A DNA stretch of 64,000 nt from assembly GCF_001550155.1 (NCBI RefSeq), contig NZ_LRUF01000026.1, forward strand, positions 1 through 64,000. Reading direction: 5' to 3'. Of this stretch, positions 8,288-16,267 are shown one piece after another. A program made the translations under genes and the position numbers. The notes beneath the pieces are model-generated. The model saw only the letters and a program-made list of their open reading frames with translations, was not told the DNA's origin and did no database searches. Positions within the stretch are counted from its first letter, which is position 1. Each line of letters begins with the position of its first letter. This DNA comes from Pseudoalteromonas arabiensis. GTDB lineage: Bacteria; Pseudomonadota; Gammaproteobacteria; Enterobacterales; Alteromonadaceae.

Positions 8288-9145
8288 ATGAAGGCCATCA
8301 AGTTTGCACTCTTAGGTGTTTTATTTTATTTACCAGCATTGGCTCAGGCTCATGAAATAAAACAGCCTCAGCGTATTGTTGCTTTAGCACCGCATATCGT
8401 TGAAAACCTATTTGCGATTGGTGCAGGAGAGCGCATTGTTGGTACCGTTGATTATGCAGACTTCCCTCAGCAAGCGAATGATATCGAACGGGTAGGCGGT
8501 TATTACGGCATCAACATGGAAAAACTGTTGTCGTTAAAACCAGACCTTGTTTTGGCTTGGAAAACGGGCAACAAAGCCGACGATCTTGCTTACATTGAAA
8601 AATTAGGCATTCCGGTAGCGTACAGCAACCCAAATCAGGTTGATAATGTTGCTGATGAACTACGTAAACTAGGCACGCTTACGCATTTGCAAACAAAGGC
8701 AAATAAAGTGGCTAAAGAGTTTGAAGCTAAGCTGAGTGCTATTCGTGCAGCCCAAGAGGGTAAAACGACCGTTTCGGTGTTTTATCAATTATGGCCAGAG
8801 CCGATGATGACAGTTGGCGGAAATACTTGGATCAATCAGCTATTAACCATTTGTCATGCGGATAATGTGTTTGCTAATAGCGATACAGACTACCCGCGCA
8901 TTAGTATTGAAAATGTATTGGTAGCAGAGCCAGAAGTCATCATTATCCCAGATGAAAAATCGAAAAAGCCTCAGCCTAAAATTGATTGGCGACAATGGGC
9001 AGAAATGCCAGCGGTGCAGCATAACCAGTTTATTAGTGTGAATGCAGATTTATTGCACCGCTTTACAACCCGCATGCTTGATGGTTTGACTGATATGTGT
9101 GGTAAAATAGACGTTTCTCGTCAGCAAATACAGGCTTCAAAATGA
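8288..9145 (+). CDS. btuF: Cobalamin-binding periplasmic protein
   Basis: Solute-binding protein that delivers corrinoid to BtuCD. An N-terminal signal peptide (about 21 residues, ending ALAQA) is followed by the PBP2-type fold: RIVALAPHIVENLFAIGAG, VGGYYGINMEKLLSLKPDLVL, and a lobe with MTVGGNTWINQLLTICHADN. At 285 aa the length fits BtuF. It is at the far end of the operon from its permease and ATPase. Its last codons overlap ung (ATGA). Confidence 0.88.
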   Translation: MKAIKFALLGVLFYLPALAQAHEIKQPQRIVALAPHIVENLFAIGAGERIVGTVDYADFPQQANDIERVGGYYGINMEKLLSLKPDLVLAWKTGNKADDLAYIEKLGIPVAYSNPNQVDNVADELRKLGTLTHLQTKANKVAKEFEAKLSAIRAAQEGKTTVSVFYQLWPEPMMTVGGNTWINQLLTICHADNVFANSDTDYPRISIENVLVAEPEVIIIPDEKSKKPQPKIDWRQWAEMPAVQHNQFISVNADLLHRFTTRMLDGLTDMCGKIDVSRQQIQASK

Positions 9146-9816
9146 ACGATTGGCAAACACTTCTAGATACCGAGCTTGCTAAACCCTACATGCAAGAAAC
9201 CTTGCAATATGTGGCAGATAGACGTGCAGCAGGCGTTAGCGTTTATCCAAAAGATGAACAGGTATTTTCAGCTTTTGATGCCACACCATTAAGTGAAATC
9301 AAAGTGGTTATTTTAGGGCAAGATCCTTACCACGGAGAAGGCCAAGCCCATGGTTTGTGCTTTTCTGTATTGCCTGAAGTTAAAAAGTTACCTCCCTCTT
9401 TGAAAAATATGTATAAAGAGTTGGCAACCGATATTGATGGTTTTGAAGTACCTCACCATGGCTATTTGCAAAGTTGGGCCGAGCAAGGTGTGTTTTTACT
9501 TAACACCGTACTGACGGTCGAGCAAGGGCAGGCTCATTCTCATAAGCACCTTGGCTGGGAGCAATTTACCGATGCAGTGATTGCGTTTATCAATCAGCAT
9601 TGTGAGGGGGTGGTGTTTATATTATGGGGCGCACATGCTCAGAAAAAAGGTAAACATATTGATACCTCGCGTCATCATGTGATTCAAGGTCCGCATCCAT
9701 CACCGCTTTCTGCTCACCGTGGCTTTTTTGGTTGTCAGCACTTTTCAAAAGCAAACCAGCTACTTAGCGATCAAAATAAAACGCCAGTAAATTGGTCTTT
9801 ACCACAAATTCTATAA
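9142..9816 (+). CDS. ung: Uracil-DNA glycosylase, family 1
   Basis: Removes uracil from DNA in base excision repair. The water-activating motif GQDPYHGEGQAHGL has the catalytic Asp at residue 61, and the leucine-loop motif HPSPLSAHRGFFGC is near the C-terminus. It is 224 aa, the usual length. The ATG overlaps the btuF stop, so it is probably co-transcribed with the cobalamin operon. That link is likely positional and may also have its own promoter inside btuF. Confidence 0.97.
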   Translation: MNDWQTLLDTELAKPYMQETLQYVADRRAAGVSVYPKDEQVFSAFDATPLSEIKVVILGQDPYHGEGQAHGLCFSVLPEVKKLPPSLKNMYKELATDIDGFEVPHHGYLQSWAEQGVFLLNTVLTVEQGQAHSHKHLGWEQFTDAVIAFINQHCEGVVFILWGAHAQKKGKHIDTSRHHVIQGPHPSPLSAHRGFFGCQHFSKANQLLSDQNKTPVNWSLPQIL

Positions 9817-9826
9817 CAGAAATGCA

Positions 9827-9846
9827 AAAGGCCCAATTGGGCCTTT
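9827..9846. terminator. Bidirectional terminator between ung and the DUF3545 gene
   Basis: A perfect AAAGGCCC AATT GGGCCTTT palindrome lies between convergent genes. The A and T flanks could serve both strands, but the T run is short. Confidence 0.65.
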
Positions 9847-9850
9847 GAAT

Positions 9851-10042
9851 TTACAAAAAGTCTAGCTCATCAATAGCAATACTGTCTGTAAAGTAGTCTA
9901 ACTCCTGTAGTTCTTTGCGTAATCTATGCTTATCTTTTAACGCTTCGATTTCACGCCATTTTCTCTTTTTATTTTTTGTAGAGGTCTTTCTTGTTTTATT
10001 AGGACCTTCTAATATTTCTAAAATATCGTCTAGGCTATCCAT
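9851..10042 (-). CDS. DUF3545 family small protein
   Basis: A 63-residue, strongly charged protein. It has an acidic N-terminus (MDSLDDILEILEG), a basic middle (KNKKRKWREIEALKDKHRLRK) and an acidic C-terminus. The KRKWREIEA core is what I associate with DUF3545, a small family of unknown function in Alteromonadales and Vibrionales. An AGGAG-like site precedes the ATG. It is convergent with ung and separate from tal by a terminator. No function can be assigned. Confidence 0.75.
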   Translation of the reverse strand: MDSLDDILEILEGPNKTRKTSTKNKKRKWREIEALKDKHRLRKELQELDYFTDSIAIDELDFL

Positions 10043-10183
10043 GAACTTCTCCTATTGATTTTTTGAACCTCGGAAATACCTATACCACAGGCTGCTTAAA
10101 AATAGAATAAAAAAGTGACAATACTGTTACAGAACTGTGATTGATAGATGAATAGATCAATGATTTAGTTATTTTAGAAACAA

Positions 10184-10207
10184 AAACGCCACCGAGCGGT
10201 GGCGTTT
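10184..10207 (-). terminator. Terminator of tal
   Basis: AAACGCCACC / GGTGGCGTTT stem with T tracts on the minus strand, 22 bases past the tal stop. Confidence 0.85.
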
Positions 10208-10229
10208 CAAAAAAATGCTGTTGTGCAAA

Positions 10230-11180
10230 TTACATCGCTTTAAAGCGAGCTTCTAATTCAATTTGAGCTTGAGCGAACGAGCGGATACCTTCAGCTAGTT
10301 TCTCTGTTGCCATAGCATCTTGGTTGTGTAACCAACGGAACTGGCTTTCAGTTAGCGGTGCTGGTTTTTCTTCAACAGTAAAGTCGCTCTCTAGTAAGTA
10401 CTCTTGTGCATCAGTTAATTGGCCTAACTCTTCTAAAAGAGCAGGGCTAATCGTTAACTTATCACAGCCTGTAAGCGCGATGATCTCGCCTGTGTTACGG
10501 AAGCTTGCGCCCATAACAACCGTTTTGTAACCGTGGCGTTTGTAGAATTCGTAAATACTACGTACTGATTGCACACCAGGATCGTTTAGCGGATCAGTTG
10601 GTTTTTCCATGCCATTAGCAACGTGCCAATCTAGAATACGGCCAACGAATGGTGAAATTAAAAATACATTTGCATCGGCACATGCGCGGGCTTGTGCTTC
10701 AGAGAATAACAGCGTTAAGTTACACTTAGTGCCTTCTTTTTCAAGCTGTTCTGCGGCTTTGATACCTTCCCACGTTGATGCAACTTTGATTAGAATTTTA
10801 TCTTTGCTCACGCCTTCTTTTTCGTAAAGGCTCAGTAAAGTGTGAGCTTTGTCGATAGTCGCTTGGGTATCAAATGATAAACGAGCGTCTACTTCTGTTG
10901 AGATATAGCCCGGTACGATTTCGCTAATTTCTTTACCGATTAATACAGCGAAGTAATCACATGCTAACTCAAGTTGTTTAGCTGCATCTTGCTCGGTCTC
11001 TTTAGCGTATTGCCACGCTTTATCTAAATAAGGCTTATACGCTTCAATTTCACTGGCTTTTAAAAGTAAAGATGGGTTTGTTGTTGCATCTTCTGGTTGG
11101 TGCTTTTTGATAGCTTCGATATCACCTGTATCTGCAACAATAGATGAATGCTGTTTAAGCCTTTGTAGTGCTGAAGTCAT
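10230..11180 (-). CDS. tal: Transaldolase
   Basis: Interconverts sedoheptulose-7-P plus glyceraldehyde-3-P with erythrose-4-P plus fructose-6-P in the non-oxidative pentose phosphate pathway. It has the TalB-type signature DATTNPSLLLKA at residues 31-42 and the Schiff-base Lys132 in KILIKVASTWEG, with 316 residues like E. coli TalB. It is monocistronic, with its own terminator downstream and a GGAAA-type site before the ATG. It is divergent from yaaA with about 220 bases between them, which should hold both promoters. Confidence 0.97.
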   Translation of the reverse strand: MTSALQRLKQHSSIVADTGDIEAIKKHQPEDATTNPSLLLKASEIEAYKPYLDKAWQYAKETEQDAAKQLELACDYFAVLIGKEISEIVPGYISTEVDARLSFDTQATIDKAHTLLSLYEKEGVSKDKILIKVASTWEGIKAAEQLEKEGTKCNLTLLFSEAQARACADANVFLISPFVGRILDWHVANGMEKPTDPLNDPGVQSVRSIYEFYKRHGYKTVVMGASFRNTGEIIALTGCDKLTISPALLEELGQLTDAQEYLLESDFTVEEKPAPLTESQFRWLHNQDAMATEKLAEGIRSFAQAQIELEARFKAM

Positions 11181-11401
11181 TTGCTTTCCTCATTCCAAGC
11201 AAGTTAAAAGAAAATCCATTATAGCGGCCTTAATACTGCAACACTATGACAGTGTTTAATAGGTTATATGTCCTTAATTTAGAAAACCAAGGCATTAGGT
11301 GTAAAAATGCAGTGTATCAAGGCAGGATGAAACAAAACGTGCATTTTGATTCAATTAATGTTGAAATTGACATCAAACAAATTACAAGTCAATAGCTAAC
11401 T

Positions 11402-12181
11402 ATGATCACTGTTATTTCACCAGCAAAAAATTTAGATTACGAAACACCAGCCACGACCGATAAATTCACTCAACCTGAATTACTCGAGCACAGCGAAGAG
11501 TTAATGTCAGTTTGCCGTGATTTAACACCTGCGCAAATTGGTAGCTTGATGAAAATCAGCGATAAACTAGCTGGTTTAAACGCAGCACGATTCGCAGAGT
11601 GGTCACAGCCCTTTACTACCGATAACGCAAAACAAGCGGTGCTGGCTTTTAATGGTGATGTGTATGGTGGTTTAGATGCAGCAACATTGACGAGTTCAGA
11701 GCTAGATTATGCACAATCTCACTTACGTATTTTGTCTGGTCTTTACGGTGTGCTGAAGCCACTTGATTTAATGCAAGCTTATCGCCTTGAGATGGGCACC
11801 AAGCTTGAAAATCCACGTGGTAAAAACCTCTATGAATTTTGGGGCAGCGTGATTGCCGAAAAGCTTAATACTGTGCTTGCTGAGCAAGATAGCAAGTATT
11901 TAGTTAATCTTGCTTCTAATGAGTATTTTAAAGCGGTTGATAAAAAAGCCTTAAATGCACAAATTATCACGCCACACTTTAAGGACTGTAAAAACGGCCA
12001 ATATAAAGTGATCAGCTTTTATGCGAAAAAGGCCCGCGGCATGATGGCGCGTTACATCATTGAAAATAAAGTTACCCAATTGAGTGATTTAAAAGATTTC
12101 ACCGTTGCAGGTTATTACTTCAGCAGCGATGCAACAGCAAAAGAATTAGAGCCCGTTTTCTTACGCGAAGAGCAGAACTAA
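11402..12181 (+). CDS. yaaA: Peroxide stress protein YaaA (DUF328)
   Basis: YaaA limits free intracellular iron and so reduces oxidative damage; it binds DNA in structural work on E. coli. The family blocks are MITVISPAKNLDYETP at the N-terminus, VYGGLDAATL, LYGVLKPLDLMQAYRLEMGT, LVNLASNEYFKAV and KKARGMMARYIIEN. At 259 aa the length matches. It is a single gene followed by a strong terminator. The upstream 220 bases have no obvious OxyR site that I could define. Confidence 0.95.
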   Translation: MITVISPAKNLDYETPATTDKFTQPELLEHSEELMSVCRDLTPAQIGSLMKISDKLAGLNAARFAEWSQPFTTDNAKQAVLAFNGDVYGGLDAATLTSSELDYAQSHLRILSGLYGVLKPLDLMQAYRLEMGTKLENPRGKNLYEFWGSVIAEKLNTVLAEQDSKYLVNLASNEYFKAVDKKALNAQIITPHFKDCKNGQYKVISFYAKKARGMMARYIIENKVTQLSDLKDFTVAGYYFSSDATAKELEPVFLREEQN

Positions 12182-12204
12182 TTTTTAGTAAAATGAATTA
12201 GAAG

Positions 12205-12228
12205 AGCCGTGCTAAGCACGGCTTTTTT
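12205..12228 (+). terminator. Terminator of yaaA
   Basis: AGCCGTGC / GCACGGCT stem followed by six T. Confidence 0.9.
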
Positions 12229-12309
12229 ATGGTTTTAATATACTAAATTAGAAATGGCGTTCATTTTGCTAAATACTTTGTTGAGCAATTAATTCAACAA
12301 GGTATAAAA

Positions 12310-13245
12310 ATGTTAAAAATTCCGTCAGTAAGTGAAGCTGAAAAGCTGATAGAAGAAAAACTCGGTGGCTGGGTTGATATCATCATAAGCCATATTCCAA
12401 ACTTTATTGTCGCAGTAATAATCACTATCGTGTTTTCATTGCTGGCGCGTATTGTTGGTTCAATGCTCAGAAAGCTATTACGCCGCTCGCTAGAGTCTTC
12501 GCAAATAGCCGATTTAATGTCGTCGATAGTAAAAGTCATCGTGTTATGTGTAGGCTTATTTGTAGCCCTTGATTTCTTGGGGCTTAGAGGTACTGTCACC
12601 TCATTACTCGCGGGTGCTGGTATAGTTGGCCTTGCCATTGGTTTTGCCTTTCAGGATATGACAGAGAACCTTATAGCAGGTATTGCTATGGGTATTCGCA
12701 AACCATTTAAAACAGGTGATGTAATTCGCACCGAAAGTGTGTTTGGTACCGTCAAGGCGATTAACCTTAGAAACACTCTTATCGAAAACTTTTATGGGCA
12801 ACTTATCTTGGTGCCTAATAAGATTCTGTTTAGAAATATACTCAGCAATTACAGTACATTAGGTGTGCGTCGTATTGAAGTGCCTGTGGGTATTTCGTAT
12901 GCTGACGACCCAGAGCAAGCGGCAGAAGTTATAGTTAAAAAAATCAATGAGTTTGATTTTGTCATTAAACAAGAAGAAACCGCTGTGTACGCCGAAAGTT
13001 TTGGTGATAGCAGCGTTAACTTATTGGTTTGGTTTTGGATTAAATACCCAGGCGAAGCAGATTTCATGACCGTTCGTCACAAGGCAGTTGTGGCAGTCAG
13101 AAGCGCGCTGAGCGAAGCTGACATGACCATCCCATTCCCAATCCGCACGTTAGATTTTGGTATCAAAGGCGGCGAGAAATTAAACGCCATGATAAGCGAA
13201 AAGCACCAAGATAAAGACGCTGAGGCACCGCAAACCGATGAGTAA
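12310..13245 (+). CDS. MscS-family mechanosensitive channel
   Basis: A small-conductance mechanosensitive channel of simple MscS size (311 aa), releasing solutes on hypo-osmotic shock. Hydrophobic segments lie near residues 20-45, 70-90 and 95-125. The pore helix and beta-domain junction reads GIVGLAIGFAFQDMTENLIAGI, close to the classic MscS pore region. The C-terminal part has the usual beta domain and a charged tail (EKHQDKDAEAP). A GG-containing site precedes the ATG. It is the last core gene before the AT-rich insert, and no clear terminator follows. Confidence 0.92.
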   Translation: MLKIPSVSEAEKLIEEKLGGWVDIIISHIPNFIVAVIITIVFSLLARIVGSMLRKLLRRSLESSQIADLMSSIVKVIVLCVGLFVALDFLGLRGTVTSLLAGAGIVGLAIGFAFQDMTENLIAGIAMGIRKPFKTGDVIRTESVFGTVKAINLRNTLIENFYGQLILVPNKILFRNILSNYSTLGVRRIEVPVGISYADDPEQAAEVIVKKINEFDFVIKQEETAVYAESFGDSSVNLLVWFWIKYPGEADFMTVRHKAVVAVRSALSEADMTIPFPIRTLDFGIKGGEKLNAMISEKHQDKDAEAPQTDE

Positions 13246-13289
13246 AATTTACTGACTCACCGGCGTGATTTACACAGGGAAGTGTGTTT

Positions 13290-13301
13290 GAGTGGCTAGG
13301 G
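13290..13301 (+). repeat. Left copy of a 12-bp direct repeat flanking the insert
   Basis: GAGTGGCTAGGG occurs here and at 17567-17578, on either side of five AT-rich genes. This may be an attachment-site or target-duplication remnant. It is short, and no integrase or transposase is present. Confidence 0.45.
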
Positions 13302-13380
13302 CGTTGCATGGTATTTGTTTCTAGTTTATTTTCGCCTAGATAAAATGAATCGCTTTTGCCTTTAGGAGGTGTTAACGTAA

Positions 13381-13440
13381 ATGCTCTTAAGTTCTGCTTT
13401 AAGCGATCAAGAGATGGTCGTCAAACAGAACGTGTATTAA
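13381..13440 (+). CDS. Possible 19-residue peptide with a strong ribosome binding site
   Basis: ATG to TAA encodes MLLSSALSDQEMVVKQNVY. A perfect AGGAGG lies 11 bases upstream, slightly far. The peptide has no recognisable relatives and could be a decayed gene start, a leader or chance. It sits at the left edge of the insert, just inside the direct repeat. Confidence 0.2.
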   Translation: MLLSSALSDQEMVVKQNVY

Positions 13441-13513
13441 AATCTATATAGCAGATGTTCGCTAATATGAATCTAAAACAATGGTTAATTTTACTTGAAC
13501 GCTATAGTTTTAA

Positions 13514-14068
13514 TTATATTTCAAAAATGATTTCCAATATTTGAGTAAGTCTAGATTCATTATCTTCATCAAGTGGAATAAAGTATTTACCAGTGCTTTT
13601 TAAGTACTCAACATGAATATCCTCAAGACTCTTTTGATAACCAATATCATCGACTCGTATCTCATCTTCTTGAATGACGTATTTATCAGATCTCTTAGAA
13701 AGAAAAATATAATCAAAGTTTTCTAAGCTAACTTTACCTAAATCCTCTAGTTTTTTATAGAATAGAAGGTCATTGTTATCATTTTTTAACACTATCTTGG
13801 TATGGGCTATGATATCTGGTAATCCCCTATCATAAATGATGAAATCAAAATTTTCATTTGCATATTTTAGCTCATTTTCCATTTGTCTCATGATTAGCCA
13901 CGACGTAGAAAAAGCGTTTTGTTCATGGTTCAATTTAAAAGGACATTCTCGAGCTACTTCGCTGATAGTTTTTACATTTTTATTAAGTGTTTTCAGTCGC
14001 TTTTCAACCATATTTATTAGGGTGGTTTTCCCCGTCCCAAAGACGCCGGTTACCAGTATTTTTTTCAT
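13514..14068 (-). CDS. P-loop NTPase resembling AAA_28 / NadR-like kinases
   Basis: A 184-residue single-domain NTPase. Walker A is GVFGTGKTT at residues 8-16, the region ISEVARECPFKLNHEQ follows, and a Walker B-like stretch FDFIIYDRGLPDIIAH lies near residues 74-90. This pattern is typical of AAA_28 proteins, which resemble nucleoside or NMN kinases; the substrate here is unknown. It is strongly AT-rich, with Asn/Lys/Ile-heavy codon use unlike mscS and serA. The gene starts 12 bases after the 2TM protein gene on the same strand, so the two are probably one operon. The partner and island context suggest an accessory, possibly defensive role (inference). Confidence 0.7.
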   Translation of the reverse strand: MKKILVTGVFGTGKTTLINMVEKRLKTLNKNVKTISEVARECPFKLNHEQNAFSTSWLIMRQMENELKYANENFDFIIYDRGLPDIIAHTKIVLKNDNNDLLFYKKLEDLGKVSLENFDYIFLSKRSDKYVIQEDEIRVDDIGYQKSLEDIHVEYLKSTGKYFIPLDEDNESRLTQILEIIFEI

Positions 14069-14080
14069 TCTTAAACCTAA

Positions 14081-14827
14081 TTAAATTGGTGATACTGTCT
14101 TGTCGTCATTCCATATATCTTCGAAATACTTCTTGTAATATTCATATCCAATACCACCTTGTTTATATTGATATGACATTGTTAGCTGGCTCTTCTTTTT
14201 TACCATAAAGGGACCTGTGAATAAGTTACTATCAATTCTCATTATGGAGTCTATAGGTAAGCAAGAATATTCTCTTATTTGAATTGTAGAATCTGATAGG
14301 TTCAGTTCTTTCTGGGTGCTTTCAACCCATTCAACTAAATCTGAAATAGCTTTTTTTATAGAACCTTCTTGAGCCATTTCATCTATTTCTCTTTGAACTA
14401 TAAAGTTAGACTCTTTGTTTGGAATAAGAAATCTTATTTTTAATCCTTTTTTTAATCTTTCCTTCAATATATCTCCTTGATAATTAATAAAGCCACTTGC
14501 TCCTAATGCTGCGATGTCTAACTCTTCTGATTTCAACAATAATTTATTGGTTACTGTATTCATTTCCTGTCTCGTTTTGAATATTGAAACCAATTTCCAA
14601 GAGTTAATTACTTTCATGAAATTAACTTCTGGTAGTGTTATGTGATACTCTACAAAATTAATAATAACGACTGCTAATATTGAGCAACCAATACTTAGTA
14701 GTACTGTGTTAATGCTAATTTTCTCTATATTATCAATAGAAGAATTTGTGGGGTAAAAATTAGCAAATAGAATAAGGATTATACTGAGGAGCAGTATTAG
14801 TAATTGAACAATGTTTTCTCTTTTCAT
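14081..14827 (-). CDS. Two-TM membrane protein with a PLD-like cytosolic domain
   Basis: A 248-residue protein. Two hydrophobic helices lie at about residues 8-25 and 41-62. A soluble part follows with the pattern ELDIAALGASGFINY, then ILKERLKKGLKIRFLIPN, and a later IMRIDSNLFTGPFMVKKKS. That arrangement resembles the phospholipase D-like domains found in some predicted effectors, but a clean HxKxxxxD motif is not seen, so it is probably non-catalytic or a distant member. It is first in a two-gene minus-strand operon with the P-loop protein. The function is unknown; a membrane-anchored sensor or effector is a guess. AT-rich like its neighbours. Confidence 0.5.
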   Translation of the reverse strand: MKRENIVQLLILLLSIILILFANFYPTNSSIDNIEKISINTVLLSIGCSILAVVIINFVEYHITLPEVNFMKVINSWKLVSIFKTRQEMNTVTNKLLLKSEELDIAALGASGFINYQGDILKERLKKGLKIRFLIPNKESNFIVQREIDEMAQEGSIKKAISDLVEWVESTQKELNLSDSTIQIREYSCLPIDSIMRIDSNLFTGPFMVKKKSQLTMSYQYKQGGIGYEYYKKYFEDIWNDDKTVSPI

Positions 14828-14910
14828 TTATATCGCCTTATTTGATAGGGGGTAATTTTATTAATGTTATATATCCACTTTTATTGGCAGTGTGGTTTTC
14901 AAAAATATAG

Positions 14911-14927
14911 TATACTCCTTGAGTATA
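14911..14927 (-). promoter_or_regulatory. Operator-like palindrome in the island promoter region
   Basis: TATACTC CTT GAGTATA is a perfect 7-bp inverted repeat about 85 bases before the minus-strand operon. TATACT within it could be a -10 element on the minus strand, so a bound repressor would occlude the promoter. The regulator is unknown. Confidence 0.4.
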
Positions 14928-15475
14928 GGTGTTTACACAACAAAAGTTTGCTTTACTCTCGGACTTGAGTGAACTAAATTTGAAAATTACGTTTAAGAAC
15001 AGCCATATTCACTCACCAGCCTATTAGTCTATGCCAAAAAAAGCTATAAAACCACTAACCGGCACCATTACAATAACTTTCTGTTTTAACGTAGCTCGAT
15101 TGCATTGAGAATTGACAAAGAAGTGCTCAAAAAGTGTAACTAATCTAATACGTGTCGTGTGAAGTAGCCACTTGGAGTCTTGTCAACTTGTGCGTCATGG
15201 TTAGGGTATTAAGCAAGCCGAAATGTCTCGGTATACTATATTTTTAAATCAATTGGTTACAGTTATTTAAAAGCGAATGTGGTAGTTTATCTTAAAGAAA
15301 ATTGAACAATAGGAGATAGTTTCAAGAACTCATTTTAGTGATGTCGAACTGTGGAAGTTATCCTAACTAAGTGGTGAGAAACTTTAAATTTCTTTCAAGG
15401 AATGCAGAACTTACGGAAATCAAGTATCATCTCGAGAATACGTAACAAAAACTGATACTATAGGATAGCGAAACT
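14928..15475. other. Divergent intergenic region of the island
   Basis: About 550 AT-rich bases between the two opposed island operons. There is a promoter-like TATACTATATTTTT near 15232-15246, preceded by a small hairpin (CCGAAATGTCTCGG). AGGAGATA occurs near 15310 without a usable start. No ORF, tRNA or clear ncRNA fold is recognised, but the length is generous for promoters alone, so a non-coding RNA cannot be excluded. Confidence 0.4.
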
Positions 15476-16240
15476 GTGTATGTCTATGGATCCAAAAACA
15501 GATTATTCATAAACACGACATTAGGTTGCAGATCAAGATGTTCGTACTGTTATCTGCCATCACTTGATTATGAGCTGGGTGCATCAAATCTTATGATTAA
15601 GAACAGTGATTATGTAATTGGAATGGTTGAAGCTAGAACTGATTTTATTAAAGGTAAGAAAGGTACTATCATCTCTCTGGGGTGCTACTCAGAGTGTTGG
15701 GATGAGCCTGTTCGTGAATCGACTTTAGCATTGATAAAGTACTTTCTCCGAAAGGGTAACCCGGTTCAGTTCGCAACGAAGCGTTACGTAGCTTGTGAGG
15801 ATATAGAACAAGTGAGCAAGCTAATATCTTGGAGAGGACAACTGAGCATTTTCATATCTTCAACTACTCTTACTAAGTGGAATTCGATAGAAAGGGGAAC
15901 TGATTCTCCTGAAATTAGGTTTGGAAGCTTCGATTTGACAAAAAAAACTGGAGTGCCTGTGTATTTGTATATTAAGCCAATAATAAAATCCGTAACTATA
16001 TCTGATTTGAATAAATATGTAGATATTGTAAAAAATAAAGATGTATCAGGTGTGATAGTTGGCAGTAAGTTTATTATGAATAATGATAATAATAGCAAGT
16101 TAGCTCCTATAAGTAATGGAAAGTTGAAATATAATGAAAAGAGCCTAGAAGAAGAGTACATGTATGTGACACTTTCCCAAGAGGTGCAGACTTTTACTGA
16201 AAGTGTTCAAGCTATAGATTATTGGAGAAATCATGCATAA
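15476..16240 (+). CDS. Radical SAM protein, SPL-like
   Basis: A 254-residue radical SAM enzyme. The 4Fe-4S motif CRSRCSYC gives cysteines at residues 18, 22 and 25. The body resembles the spore photoproduct lyase-like subfamily: ISLGCYSECWDEPVRESTLA, then PVQFATKR, FISSTTL, and a GVPVYLYIKPIIKSVTISD strand-loop. It is short for SPL (about 340 aa) and lacks an N-terminal DNA-binding extension, so it is probably not a DNA photolesion lyase. The start is a GTG at 15476. It is followed by a small unknown gene and a thymidylate kinase-like gene on the same strand, which hints at a nucleotide substrate (inference). AT-rich, probably horizontally acquired. Confidence 0.75.
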   Translation: MYVYGSKNRLFINTTLGCRSRCSYCYLPSLDYELGASNLMIKNSDYVIGMVEARTDFIKGKKGTIISLGCYSECWDEPVRESTLALIKYFLRKGNPVQFATKRYVACEDIEQVSKLISWRGQLSIFISSTTLTKWNSIERGTDSPEIRFGSFDLTKKTGVPVYLYIKPIIKSVTISDLNKYVDIVKNKDVSGVIVGSKFIMNNDNNSKLAPISNGKLKYNEKSLEEEYMYVTLSQEVQTFTESVQAIDYWRNHA

Positions 16241-16267
16241 GGAAAAATAGACGAGTTAAGTGAGCTA

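Noticed and set aside
15476..16240. Calling the radical SAM protein a prokaryotic viperin
   Set aside because: The body after the cysteine motif follows the SPL-like pattern, and viperin-specific motifs were not seen; only the kinase neighbour is similar.
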